From Cyprinodon diabolis (lineage: Eukaryota; Chordata; Actinopteri; Cyprinodontiformes; Cyprinodontidae), in NCBI GenBank assembly GCA_030533445.1, contig CM060070.1, positions 34,402,501 through 34,466,500 of the forward strand: a stretch of DNA of 64,000 nucleotides, written 5' to 3'. Numbering within the stretch: position 1 is the first letter of the stretch; every line of letters starts with the position of its first letter. A program made the position numbers and the translations under genes. The notes under the pieces were generated by a model. That model searched no databases, was not told where the DNA came from, and saw nothing but the letters and a program-made list of their open reading frames with translations. Shown one piece after another: positions 23,101-35,900 of this stretch.

Positions 23101-26100
23101 ATGATTACTTAGAGAAACAAGTTAGTGATGAAGACTGACCGGAGTGCCCGGAGAGGGGAGGGGCCTCATACTGTCTGTTGGGTGGGGCTCTTCAGAGGGG
23201 GCTGAGCCACCAGACTGTGCTGTCGGCACACCCTAAAGTAGAGGCATTTCAGGGTTAACATTTAGCTAAACAACAGTTTCTGATCATTTCTTCTGATAAA
23301 TTATATTTTATTGAAACATTTTTTTGAAATTCAAGGTTCTGAATCTGTCTGATGAAGAGTGATATTGTGACCTGATTACCTGTTACCAGAAGAACTTTAC
23401 CCATGCACCTAAAAAATGGTAAACTCTGAGGTGTGAAGTCTAGACCCTGCAGACGTGGCTCCTTTCAGAAGTCTCTAGATGTTTACTGAGGTGTGTGGAA
23501 GTGTGTGGTTACCTCTGGGCTGACTGGACTCAGGGTGGGAGGAGGAGCAGGAGGAGGAGTCGTTAGAGGAGAAACCGCCATCTGGGTTAGAGCATCATCA
23601 CTCCTACAAAACAGAAGAAAATCACAGCTGTTTGGGTTTCTGCAGAAGATTTTTACCACAGAACCACCTGAACATCAAACTAAAAACCCTTCAGATAGGA
23701 AACTAACCAACCTGGAAAACAATCTGAATTTGACTGATTGTTTGATATCGAGGGTCTAATTATCTGATCTCTACTCCATCCAGGAATGACACAGGTCTGG
23801 GGTCAGGAAAGGCAGCTAACACCTCTGCAAACCTCACACATTAAAGCAGGTTTTTTACTTGACCCATATAGTTTTTTTTTTACTGGTTTCTATTTAACTT
23901 TTACCAAGTCAGGAAAGATTAAACCTATAAACAAGTTGAGTCTGAAATTCAAACCAGTCCAAATCCAAAGTTATACCTCATTTCATCCAACTTTAAAATA
24001 GTCCAGATCATTAAATCCAACGTTCAACCAGTTTAGATTTACCTTCAAACCAGTTGTAGTCCAACTTTAAAGCAGACTAGATTCCAATGTAAAACCATTT
24101 TAAATCCTGCTTTTTACCAGTCCCAATTTAATTCAGTTTAAATCAAGTTGTCAACCAGTCTAGATCCAACATTAAACCAGTTTTAACTCAGTTAAAACAC
24201 TTTGATTCCAATGTTGATTAGTTTAGATTTGACGTTGACTGGTTATAAACTTGAATTCAGTTTATAACCAGTCCAGATCAAAGATGCAGGATTTGAAATG
24301 GATCACTGTAATGTGAAGCTGTGCTAAATTGACTCAAGCTTATTTTTCTAATTAGAGAAACGCCTTGAAAGGACGAGCATTGTGTTTTACCCAAAATGCC
24401 TTGCAGTCTTACCTTAGCAGAATGAGCTGCACCTTGGGGGCGGCGCTTTTAATGATGGCCGAGGCGTTCTGGTGACTCCGTCCATAAAGAACCTGATTGT
24501 TGATCTGATAAGACACATGAACCTCGTAAGGTGGAGCTAAAGAACAACAATCTGAGCGTCGCTGACCTTCTGACCCAAACGGATCAACCAACAGGTAGAA
24601 ACAAACTTAAAATCGAATGAGTGAAGGTCAGTAATCCTGACAAATCTGCAGAACCTTTCCTTCAGATGACATGATGACAAACTGAGTTTTTAAATGTAAG
24701 AAACTGCTTCCTATGATTGATTCACTTTCATTTTTTAATATTAGTTTATCTTTAGACCATCCTTCAGGTCAACATCCCAGTTATAAAATATAACGTTAAG
24801 CCTCTTCACCTCCAACAGCTCGTCTCCAACATGGATGCGTCCGTCACGGGAGGCCGGCCCACCTGGATGGAGTCCAACCACGAAGATGCTGAGGCGGGAA
24901 CGGTCCCTGTTTCCCGCCAGGCTGAGACCCAAACCCTGCCGGTCCTTCTCCAACTCCACGCACAGCAGCTCCCCCTGCAGGTCTCCATATCGCTCACACC
25001 AACGCTCTGCAACAAAGACATGAGGAGGAAAGAGACGGAAAAGCTGATTTCATCTTTGAGGAAATGTTCAGAGGATCAACAGTTTCACACCAATATTGGA
25101 ATAACAGACAAATAATCCAGAGCGGCGGCCATAATGTCTAACCTCTCAGACGGTTCTGAAAAAAGTATGATTCCTCAGCCACTGATAGAACTACTTTGGG
25201 AAATGTCCAGGTTAAAAAAAATAAAACTAGCCTAGTTTACAACTTACCTCTATAGCAGTACTAAGTTCATCCAAAATGAAATCCACCCCTCCCTTGTCAC
25301 TTCAGGTTTTTCCCAAGGCTCTGTCCTGGGGCCCCTCCTCTTCGTCATTTACATTTTTTCCCCCTAGAAGTACCGTACTTGCTTTAGCCCACCTCCCTAA
25401 CTGATTGCATGTCTGACATAAAAACCTGGTTCACCCAAAGCTTCATTAAGCTAAACAGTAGCAAAACAAAGTAGGGTTGCAACTAACGATTATTTTGCTA
25501 ATCGATTAATCTGTCAGTTACTTTTTTTGATGAATCAGTTAATAATCGGATAGCCAAAGATTCGTTAAAGAACATTTTTTTACAAAATAATACCAGGTGA
25601 AACTCAAACTTTTCCACTTGAGTTCTGTTTAGAGCATATTGACAAACAAAAACGTTTTTCTAATCATAAGTGCAAAACGTTAATATATTTTTTTACTATT
25701 TTGATATTGTTACTACTTTAAGTGGGATGCTGTGTCAGCTAAAGGCATATTTTACAGTCTCTATACTCCAGCTAATGATTAATCGATTACTAAATTAGTT
25801 GATTATCATAGATTAATCACAATCAATCCAATAGTTCATGCTCTAAACCAAAGGTTCTCCTCATTGGCATCAAATCCACCCTATCCAAAGCTGGCAGCTT
25901 TTCTCTCATTAATAATGCAATTTCCACCAAGGTTAAGAGTCTAAAGGTATCATCATTGATAGCACACTCTTTCCAATTCCACATCAGTAACATTACCACG
26001 TCCTGGTACATCGTATTCAAATTCCTCCTGATAACATCTAAGACCATTTATAAACTTGCCTCTTTGTCCGTCCTCCATCATCTCCCCCCTCCTTGTTCAC

Positions 26101-29100
26101 TTAGCTCATTCTCCATACACACATCTGTCCCCTCCATCAGCTGCAGAGCATTCAGTCACTGAGCTCCCCCTCTTTAGAATTCATTAACGTTCCAACTCAG
26201 AGAGATTGACTCACTCCCACATCTGTTTATGACTGTCTACTCCATCTGATGGCTATTGTTTTAGTGATTTGTTTTTTTTTCCTTGTTGCCATTTATTCTT
26301 AAAGGTTTAATCTTCTTTTGGCTTCAAGTTCCGGGGGGGAGCATTATCTTATCTTCTGGTTGTCCCCCATGTTAATCTCTGTTCATGGTGGTTTCCTCTT
26401 GCTGTGCATGTGCATTTCTAGTGTTTATGTATCCACTGAGGTTTCAGCCAATGATTGTGGCTCTGCTGCTCTCACTTTTAGGGAACGGTACCAAATTCAG
26501 TAGTTTTATAGGTACTGACTGGATTCCTTCAGTACTACTGAGCACCTATTCACATAAAATCACACAGCTTCATCTTTCAGAACCTAAATGCATTAGTGAC
26601 AGAAAAAAAAGAAAGATTGGGAGATTTTCCATGCTGGACCTGCACACACTAGAGCGTGCTTTGTCCACTGATACAGTGGACAAAGCAGGGGCGGATTTAG
26701 GAAATTTGAGGCCCTAGGCAAAGACAGGCACGGGGCCCTCTGAATTGAGAAGACAACACATAAAACAGACCCATTTTACAGATACAAAATTTTAATAGAA
26801 TAGACATACATTGTTTGTTCTAGGTTTTGTACCTCTCTTCTTGTCCCCTTTCTTGTTGTTTTCCTCTATAATTTGTACTCTGACTTTTGATGCTGTCTCA
26901 AAAGGAATGAAAGATTTTTTCCAAGCACTAAGCTCACTTAGCTGATTGCTCCTTCCTGTGTTTCCAAAAAGGCGAAGGCAAGATTAAATAACACAATGAT
27001 CTGGTTATCTGTTCTCCAGTTTTCATTTGGATGAAATAATAGCTGCATGAATCATGACAGCAGTTCGGTGCTTTTATATGTTTCTCCAGTAGCGGAAAAA
27101 AAGTCGCTAGATTTGCAGCTAGGTGCTTTTTTTCAAATAAAAGCACTAGAGCGTTTGTTTTCAAATGTTTGCTGCTGTCTGTTTGGACGTCTCTGAACAT
27201 CCAATGTGATGGACACTGAAGGGGGGTGGGGGTAGGGCGTGGGACACACTTAACATTATAAGCATTCTGGTGGCATTTTAGCGAAAGGATTTTTATTTAA
27301 AACATAATGTGCACATATAAGGAATAGTTGTATTAACTATACATGTAAACAGAGTTTTATGGGGCCCCCCAAGAACTTGGGACCCTAGGCAACTGCCTGA
27401 TATTGCCTAATGGTAAATCACCCTCTGAGACAAAATAAACATGTTTAAAAGGAAGCACTTAAGAGTTTGGGTCCACTTTTCAAAATGCATATATGCGGAG
27501 GTCATTAGCACACTGATAATTTTTTCAGATCTTTGGAGGGAACAGTCTTGAAGCTTCAGTCAGCCATGAAGCTAATCACAGAGCACAGACGGAGCAGCAG
27601 GCTGCTGTAATCACCAGCAGGCGCTGCTAGGCTATATTCAACACTAATATGCTTATATCTGCTAATTTACTGTGATGGCTCATTTTGCTCTGAGAAGAGT
27701 CACCCAGTCAGGATTAAAGGACATATCAGCTTTTCAGGATAGAGTATTCATGATTTAAAAAGAGAAACCATAAAGTCGACAACACACTGAAAGCAAATGT
27801 CTACTGTCACTACATGTTTATCCAGGAGAAGTAAATCCTGCAAAATCAATGACTTGATGTAATCTGCTGGGTTTCTCAGATGGAAAATCATTAACCAATT
27901 TGATTTGATTGAACTGAGTTTGTAATGTGCCTTGAGACAATGTCAGGGAAGTCGGTTTGATACAAATAGACTGAATAGCAGCAAACATGTTAAACAGTTA
28001 GCAACATGGAAGAGGCAGCATCATCATTGTATGACACAGATAAGCCTGGTATTGATGATTAAACAGTTAAGTTCTGACACACTTTCAGGTGGCAAGATGT
28101 GAAAAAGACATGGTGTTATTTTTTCTCAGGACTTGTCCTTTAAATTATTATTAAAAAAGTTCAGGAAAGAACTATATTTTCTTAAATCCTCTCTCTCACA
28201 TATAAAGCCCTAAATAATCAGGCTGCATCTTATATCAGAAATCTGATTGTTCGTTATGTTCCTAACAGCACTTCATTCTCTTCTTCTTCATTCTGGTTCC
28301 AAGAATTTCTAAAAATGGAATGGGAGGCAGATATTTTAGTTATCAGGCTCCTCCTCATGTTTAAGTTTGCTAGGCAGACACCCTGTCTACTTTTAAGGGT
28401 AGGCTTAAAACTTTCCTTTCCTTTTGAAAAAAAATGGCTCTATAGCTGTTAGGGATGGAACGGTTTATGAAAACCGTCGGAACCGTTCGGTTCGATTCGC
28501 GTGTGTTTCGTTTGGTTCATGCACTGCTCCTTTTTCTCATAGGCGAAGCTTGTACACTCCAGCGCAGAAGGTGGCATTACTGCGACCAAAGCCAACCACC
28601 AGTAGTAAACAAGAAGAAGAAGAAGCGAAGCAGTGTAGCCGGGTGTAGCAGGGAAAAAAATCAGTTGTTGTGGAGAATTGTGTGGGTATGGCGAGTGGGA
28701 AAGAACAGGAGTTGGAAGACGCGCCAGCAGCACTTTATAGGTCTGCTGTATGGGACCGCTTTGCATTTAGAGTGACCTACGATGACGGCGGAAAGAAAGT
28801 TGTGGATAAAAGTGCAACAGTGTGCAAGCATTGTGCAACACGTGTTGTTTATGCTAACAGCAACATGACCAACATGTCAGCTTAGAGATTTTCCTAACAA
28901 TCAAAATATACCGAACCGAAAACCATGACCACGAAACCATGAACCGAACCGAACCGTTGGTTTTGTGAACCGTTCCACCCCTAATAGCTGTCTTTATTCT
29001 TATGCTGCTATTGGGTTAGACTGGTGGAGGACATAAAGATAACTATCTCTTATTCAGCCAATTTTATCTCCACCAAGGAGGTTATGATTTTAGTCAGGTG

Positions 29101-29933
29101 TGTGTGTGTTTGGTGTGTGTATGTATGTTTGTCTGTCTATGTACTGGATGACTTGAAAAGTTATTAATGGATTTTAATGAAATTTTTACCAAAATGCACA
29201 TCTCAGTCAAAGGAATGAAATATAAAATGATTCTGATGATCCACATCATAATCCAGATATAGGGATCTTTTAGGGATTCTTAAACAATATCAGACGGAAA
29301 AAGCAGTTCCCTCCTAAATCAGAGGGTTGCAGCACTGACTTTTGACACATTCAGCATGGCACTCAAAAAAGTCCAGAAGTATTATTTTGAAGACCAAAAC
29401 ACAGGAAAGGTGAGTCATGCCTCAAAGTCTTGATCTGCTGATTAAACAAGAAAGTAGAGATCCGAGTGAATGAAGGATGTGAGAGCAGAACAAACACCAG
29501 AGGCTGCAGACACACGCTGCGCCTTATCTATAAACTTATAAAAGGATTTTAACGAAATTGTTACCAAAGGTGCACGTCATGCCAACGAACAACTCATTAA
29601 AACTTGGTTATGATCCAGATCATGTGTGTTTGAGCTATAGATGTAAGTCACAATATGGAGCAAAATTTGCTGATTGGTGGAGGTCTGTACACTGAGTGCT
29701 TTTCTAGTTTAATATGTAATAATAACACGATGAGGATGGAAGTTAATTGCCGGCAACAGACCAAGGTTTAAGCTCCTGATGAAGAAGCAGCATAAGCATC
29801 TGGGGTCTGATTACGTTTCTGCTTCATTTGTTTCATTAGGAAGAAATAAACAATGAAATGGTGCTGATCCTCCCTCACCCCATCTTTATCAGAGCTGCAG
29901 CACCTCCAGAGGGCCACTGCAATGCATCAGCAG

Positions 29934-29975
<42 letters not shown>

Positions 29976-32900
29976 CCCCCCCCCCCGAGGAGGTGACATT
30001 AATCTGCTAAACTGGTCCTTTTAGCACACAGACCAAAGGCTGCAGAGCCTTCCAGGAGGACAGACGTGTCAACATGAGGAGAAAATATGCTGGAAGCTCC
30101 ACCATAAGTGGATCAGTTCTGGATCTAACCAAACTGTTGCTCAGCCTTAACTCTTGTCCCACACACATAAAGCAAAGACTGTGTCACCTGTACTAACGAT
30201 ATCTGTCAGAAGTCCCTCTGTGGTGCAAATGCCCGTGAGATCCAGCTGCTGACCCCTAGTGGATGTTCTGGTTGAATCTGAATGTGCAACATACTGTGGC
30301 CTCAGCAGATGTTTCTATCCAGACGCTGACCAGTTCAGTCAATTTACACACAAACACAAATTGTTATTTTATCAGGAACAGCCACTTGTTAACCCGGTCA
30401 ATCAACCAATCGGACAGCAGTGACTGGGGCGTTGAGGTTTACAGGGAATGGTGTGGAAACAGAACCAGTCTGTTCCGGGTTGGGGGGTGTGTGTGTGTGT
30501 GTGTGTGTGTGTGGGGGGGGGGGGACTGGTTCCAGATCACTAAAAGAGAGCAGCAGCCATCATCTCAAAGTGGACCACAATGTATCAGACAGATGACTGA
30601 ATCCAAACTATAAATAACTCTGGATTTTCTGGTGATGAAATGGGTTTCAGGCCATTTTTATAAAGTGGCCTGATTTTTTTCCAGCTCTAAGCTGCCAAGA
30701 CTGTTTGAGCAGAGAGGACCTTGCCTTGGATCGGACCAGCTGGTTCTTAACTCCTGATGTAGACTTTATTTGAAACCTTCAGCAGGACTCCTTCATCCCC
30801 ATCAGTGACTCAATGCCTGAAGTTATTCCGGCGCCCAGCAGCAGCAAACAGCACCAAGTGTAACAACAACTTTCATTTGACTATTCCTGCAGTGCCTGCA
30901 GACCCGAACCAATTCCAAGTCTCGCTGGGCTCAACAGCAGCATCCAGCCCATCTCTGCTAAATGAAGACAGACCTGCAGCATCGTCCCGCCTGTCCCCAC
31001 TGCTGCAGAAAGGTGACCCCTCACACACGTGTCTTCTGAACAGAAAGCACCAGAACACAGACAGGCAGCTCACTCACTCACCCTGCGGCAGCATCGTCCA
31101 TGCTCCAGTCTCCACGCGCCGACATAAATCCACAGGAGTGTTGTTTCTGTGTGTGCGTGTGTGTAAGAGAGGAAGAGAGAGAGACGGAGAAGCTGAACAA
31201 ACGGTACGTCTCTGTGTCGGATTGGCTTCAGCGCAGAGATTACCAGAAAACGATCCGCTGGTGTGAGTCAGAGCCGGCTGCTGTGATGCTGAGAGCTGCT
31301 CTGCAGTAAAACCCCCGCCCCCGACCAGGGGGGGGGGGGGGGGGGGGGGAAACGTATGAGGTTGTTGCTCTTAACCAGAAATTCCCAGAGCCCTCAAAAC
31401 CAGATCGGGATCCAGTCTGCAGCCCCGGTAGATGAGTCCAAAAATCTCAATGTCAGAAGCTCCTGATTAGAAGCTTTCTGTGCTAAATGTTGCACCAGAA
31501 CTCTTAAGGTTCTTCAGGGTTTAGACAGCAGAACTATCCAAGGTTCTGCAGGGTTCAGACAGCAGAACTATCCTAGGTTCTGCAGGGTTCAGACAGCAGA
31601 ACTATCCAAGGTTCTGCAGGGTTCAGACAGCAGAACTATCCTAGGTTCTGCAGGGTTCAGACAGCAGAACTATCCTAGGTTCTGCAGGGTTCAGACAGCA
31701 TAACTATCCTAGGTTCTGCAGGGTTCAGACAGCAGAACTATCCAAGGTTCTGCAGGGTTCAGACAGCAGAACTATCCAAGGTTCTGCAGGGTTCAGACAG
31801 CAGAACTATCCTAGGTTCTGCAGGGTTCAGACAGCAGAACTATCCAAGGTTCTGCAGGGTTCAGACAGCAGAACTATCCAAGGTTCTGCAGGGTTCAGAC
31901 AGCAGAACTATCCAAGGTTCTGCAGGGTTCAGACAGCAGAACTATCCTAGGTTCTGCAGGGTTCAGACAGCATAACTATTCAAGGTTCTGCAGGGTTCAG
32001 ACAGCAGAACTATCCAAGGTTCTGCAGGGTTCAGACAGCAGAACTATCCAAGGTTCTGCAGGGTTCAGACAGCAGAACTATCCGAGGTTCTGCAGGGTTC
32101 AGACAGCATAACTATCCAAGGTTCTGCAGGGTTCAGACAGCAGAACTATCCAAGGTTCTGCAGGGTTCAGACAGCAGAACTATCCTAGGTTCTGCAGGGT
32201 TCAGACAGCATAACTATCCAAGGTTCTGCAGGGTTCAGACAGCAGAACTATCCGAGGTTCTGCAGGGTTCAGACAGCATAACTATCCAAGGTTCTGCAGG
32301 GTTCAGACAGCAGAACTATCCGAGGTTCTGCAGGGTTCAGACAGCAGAACTATCCGAGGTTCTGCAGGGGTCAGACAGCACGCCTCTCAGAGGTTCTGCA
32401 GGGGTCAGACAGCACGCCTCTCAGAGGTTCTGCTGTCTTATCAGTGTGACTGATGCTCCTGTCTAAGTTCAGTTCTAGTGTGAAATCAGCCGAGCTGCTG
32501 CGATGACCCAGTTTCTCCACAGACTCAATCAGAATCCTACTGGTTTAATTACATCTGGACTTCTGTGAACACAGACCAGATATTTAAACATGAAGAGAAA
32601 CTGATCTATACAGCACATTTCAGTAGCAACACAGTTCAGTGCTTTAGATGTAAAAAGTAGAGAAAAGCAAATTTCAGTGGATAAAAATAATTAGAGAAAA
32701 AAAACAACAGAATTATTTAAATTATATGATTATGTTCGAGTAAAAAAAAGGTAAAATGATTCATATGAACATGATTCATATCATGCAGCAGCAAAAGGAT
32801 ATCTTTCTTCATCTATAGAAGTTGATGTATCCAAAGCCATCATGATGCTGATCATCACCCCCATCTGCTCAGTCATCTTCATTTCCATTAAACCTCCTAA

Positions 32901-35900
32901 ATCAGTGATCATCGGTGTCTTTGCCTCAGTTCTCAGCTGCATCGCCTGTTAAACTTACCCCAACCTCTCTCCAGGTTCCTGATTCTGCCTCAGAATCGTC
33001 CAACAGCTTCAAACACAAACTGCTTCCTGATACCAGTTTTTCAAGAATAGGTCCAGGTGTTCCAAAGGGTTCCCTAGGCTTTCACACCATCTCTTGTTTT
33101 CAGCTTAACCTTCTTAAAAAGTATTTCTTTGGTTCTCCACATCACGCGGCATTAACCCTTCTGACATTGGTCTCTGAGGGTCCTCCCAGTGTCCAGGTTT
33201 ACCCCCTTGTCCACCTCCATTGAGGGTTCTTCATGAGTTCTCTCAGTCTCCTGATCAGCTTTCAGGACTTCATCTTCACCACCTTCTGCCTCCATATAGT
33301 CTTTGCTTCGAGGTCCTTGTTGGTCCTTTGATATCACTCGCTGGCATTTTATGTTCCTGTATCAAGCCCGCTTACCTCCAGGGTTCCTCAATCATTGTTA
33401 CCAGCCTCCAGAACTCTGTGCCTTCTCTGGAACCTCTAAAGGCAATATCTACTGTTTACTGTACATTTACCACTCAGCAGATCAAAGATAGCATTCAAGC
33501 GACACAAGAAGTCTCACTTTAACACAAACTGCAGATGTGTGTCCCTCTGGTGCCTTTTTGGTGAAATGAGTCCACTTAGTATTAGTTGAGTCAGGGTCAT
33601 TATTGTTTTCCTGCCCAGCGGTGTCTCGGGTCACCAGAGACACTGGGCTCAAAAGTCTGCAACATGACAGGAAACAAAGCATTTGGCCCAAACTTCCAGT
33701 CTGGTGCTCTGGATTTTCATAGCATTCACAAGTTTAAAGCAACACAGTGTAACATTTAACCACTAGGGGTGCTAGTTGTACCTTCCAGTTTTAGCTCCAC
33801 TAACAGCACCTGCTAGAACTGCACTGTTGCATTAAGCTAAAGCCTCTCTCTGAGTTTGGGTTCTGATTGCAGGCCACTTTGGACCAGCGGACTGAGAGGT
33901 CATGGAGACACTGATAAAGACAAGGAAACATTTACCCCTCCAGATTATTTCCTAAATAAAAGAATCAGAAATATGTCTCATCAGGCAAGGATTTGATCTG
34001 GTTTGTTTGCTAAAAGCAACTATTAGCTTAGCTATCTCAGATGTATAAGAGGAGCTCAGACTGCTGTCTGACTATTACAGGTCCAGAGATGGCAAAAGTA
34101 CTCACTTTCCGTACTTGAGTAAAAGTACAGATACTTGTGTTAAAAAATACTCTGGTAAAAGTGGAAGTACTGATTAAACTTCTTTACTCAAGTAAAAGTA
34201 ACAAAGTACAGGCTTGTAAATTTACTTAAAGTATAAAAGTAAAAGTAGAAACCACTTTTTTCATGCCGTTGCCTACATTTTAAATGGATGTCTGCCAATA
34301 GGACTAGATCTCCGTTGTGTTCATTTTCAATCATCTCGTCGTCCATACTACTATGCTAACGCCACCGCCACCAAGCTGCAATGATTTGCCGCGAATGAAT
34401 ACCGCCGAATCTGTCGATTCATCTTGTAGTGGTGCGTCAAATGCAACGTGGATTCCCATCCAATTAGATTGAAATTGGTATTGATGACGTGAAAAATAAT
34501 AACGGTAACTCCATTGAAATGATTCAAAACTAAAGTAACGAGCCAATTTTTAAAAATGTAAGGAGTAGAAAGTACAGATATTTGTGTAAAAATGTAAGGA
34601 GTAGAAGTAAAAGTCGCCATAAAAATAAGTAGTAAAGTAAAGTAAAAATATCAGAAAAATCTACTTGAGTACAGTAACAAAGTATTTGTACTTCGTTACT
34701 TCCCGTCTCTGTACAGGTCTCCCGACTCGTTCAGTGATGGATTTGACCATCTGAAGTTAAAAACAAGGGTTCTTAAGAAGAGCAAACACCAGTGAGGAGC
34801 AGGTTCACCATCCCAACTGGGACCAGGTTTTGGTTCTGGTTTCTCTAGATGAGGATCCTGTTCTGGAAGGACCCAATTTTAGTGATGTCACTACCCGATC
34901 TGTCCCGGAAGCATGATCCGTTTTGAAACCTGGATATATATATATCTTTCCGGGCATGCACAGGACGGATTGTGCTTCCAGGATGGATCGGGTAGTGACA
35001 AGTGCAGCCATCCTGTTTGCTGCTTCCTTCTTCTACTGCCATTAGTCTTTAGTCTGTTTGTGCTCTCGACTGCCCCAAAGAGGAACACAGAGATTTGGAT
35101 CTTTGCACTGTCCAGGAAGTCCGTTAAACTCAGAGGTAAGCTGAACATTTTTTTTTTTTTGTATTTGCAATTCAAAAATTTCAATTTCCAAATCCATCTA
35201 ATAAATGTTGTGTCTTGCATGGAACTAAATCGGTCTAAATTTTCACAAATACACATATGTGATTCATACAGGCAAAGTACAAGCTCTACACACAAACAGC
35301 ACGATTCACTCAAGCATACAAGATTCAGACGTTTTCTTTAATGCACCAACTAAGACAAAAATCTGACTAAATCGCAAAAAAAAACCAGCAGGCTTGGATG
35401 TAAGGAGAACGTAGAGAGAGGAAACTCTATGTAACATGTATTACTAAGGGTATGCTGGCCTGACGCGGTATGCTGAGCTGACAGAACCCCGGGCCGGAGC
35501 AGAGCAAATAGTCATCCCACATGGAGTACTTTCTTGTGCTTGGCTTATACAAGGGAGCTCTGTGATTGGCTGCAAACCATCTCCTCTATAAAAAATGCTT
35601 TTGTGTATTGAGTCTCAAAAATCCACACACAAAAGCAGTGAAGTTTAAAGACCACTGGTACTTTGTAATTTAATTTATAATTGTTTATGGACCAGAAATG
35701 CTTTGGCGAATCATGTGCTGTGCATGTGTGAATCTTGTACACTTGCGTGAATCGTGCTGTGTGTGGATCTTGTGCATGTATGAATCACATATGTGTATTT
35801 GTGAAAAATGAGACAGATTTAGCTCCACAGTCTTGTTACATTAAATGAGAGTAAAACACAGACTCTCTCTCCAGCCCATTAGGTGGCAGTAATGTGAGTC

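Larger units (their letters stand above)
28180..29050 (+). repeat. Older retroposon sequence interrupted by hAT copy B
   Basis: The left part (aaagccctaaataatcaggc, then atgggaggcagatattt and cttttaagggtaggcttaaa) continues to the right of the insert with tatgctgctattgggttaga, an order seen in a widespread fish retroposon. The hAT element at 28450 sits between. Confidence 0.55.

Noticed and set aside
30805..31266. 153-codon plus-strand reading frame
   Set aside because: No recognisable domain. It overlaps the candidate minus-strand first exon, where the splice and promoter signals are on the other strand.
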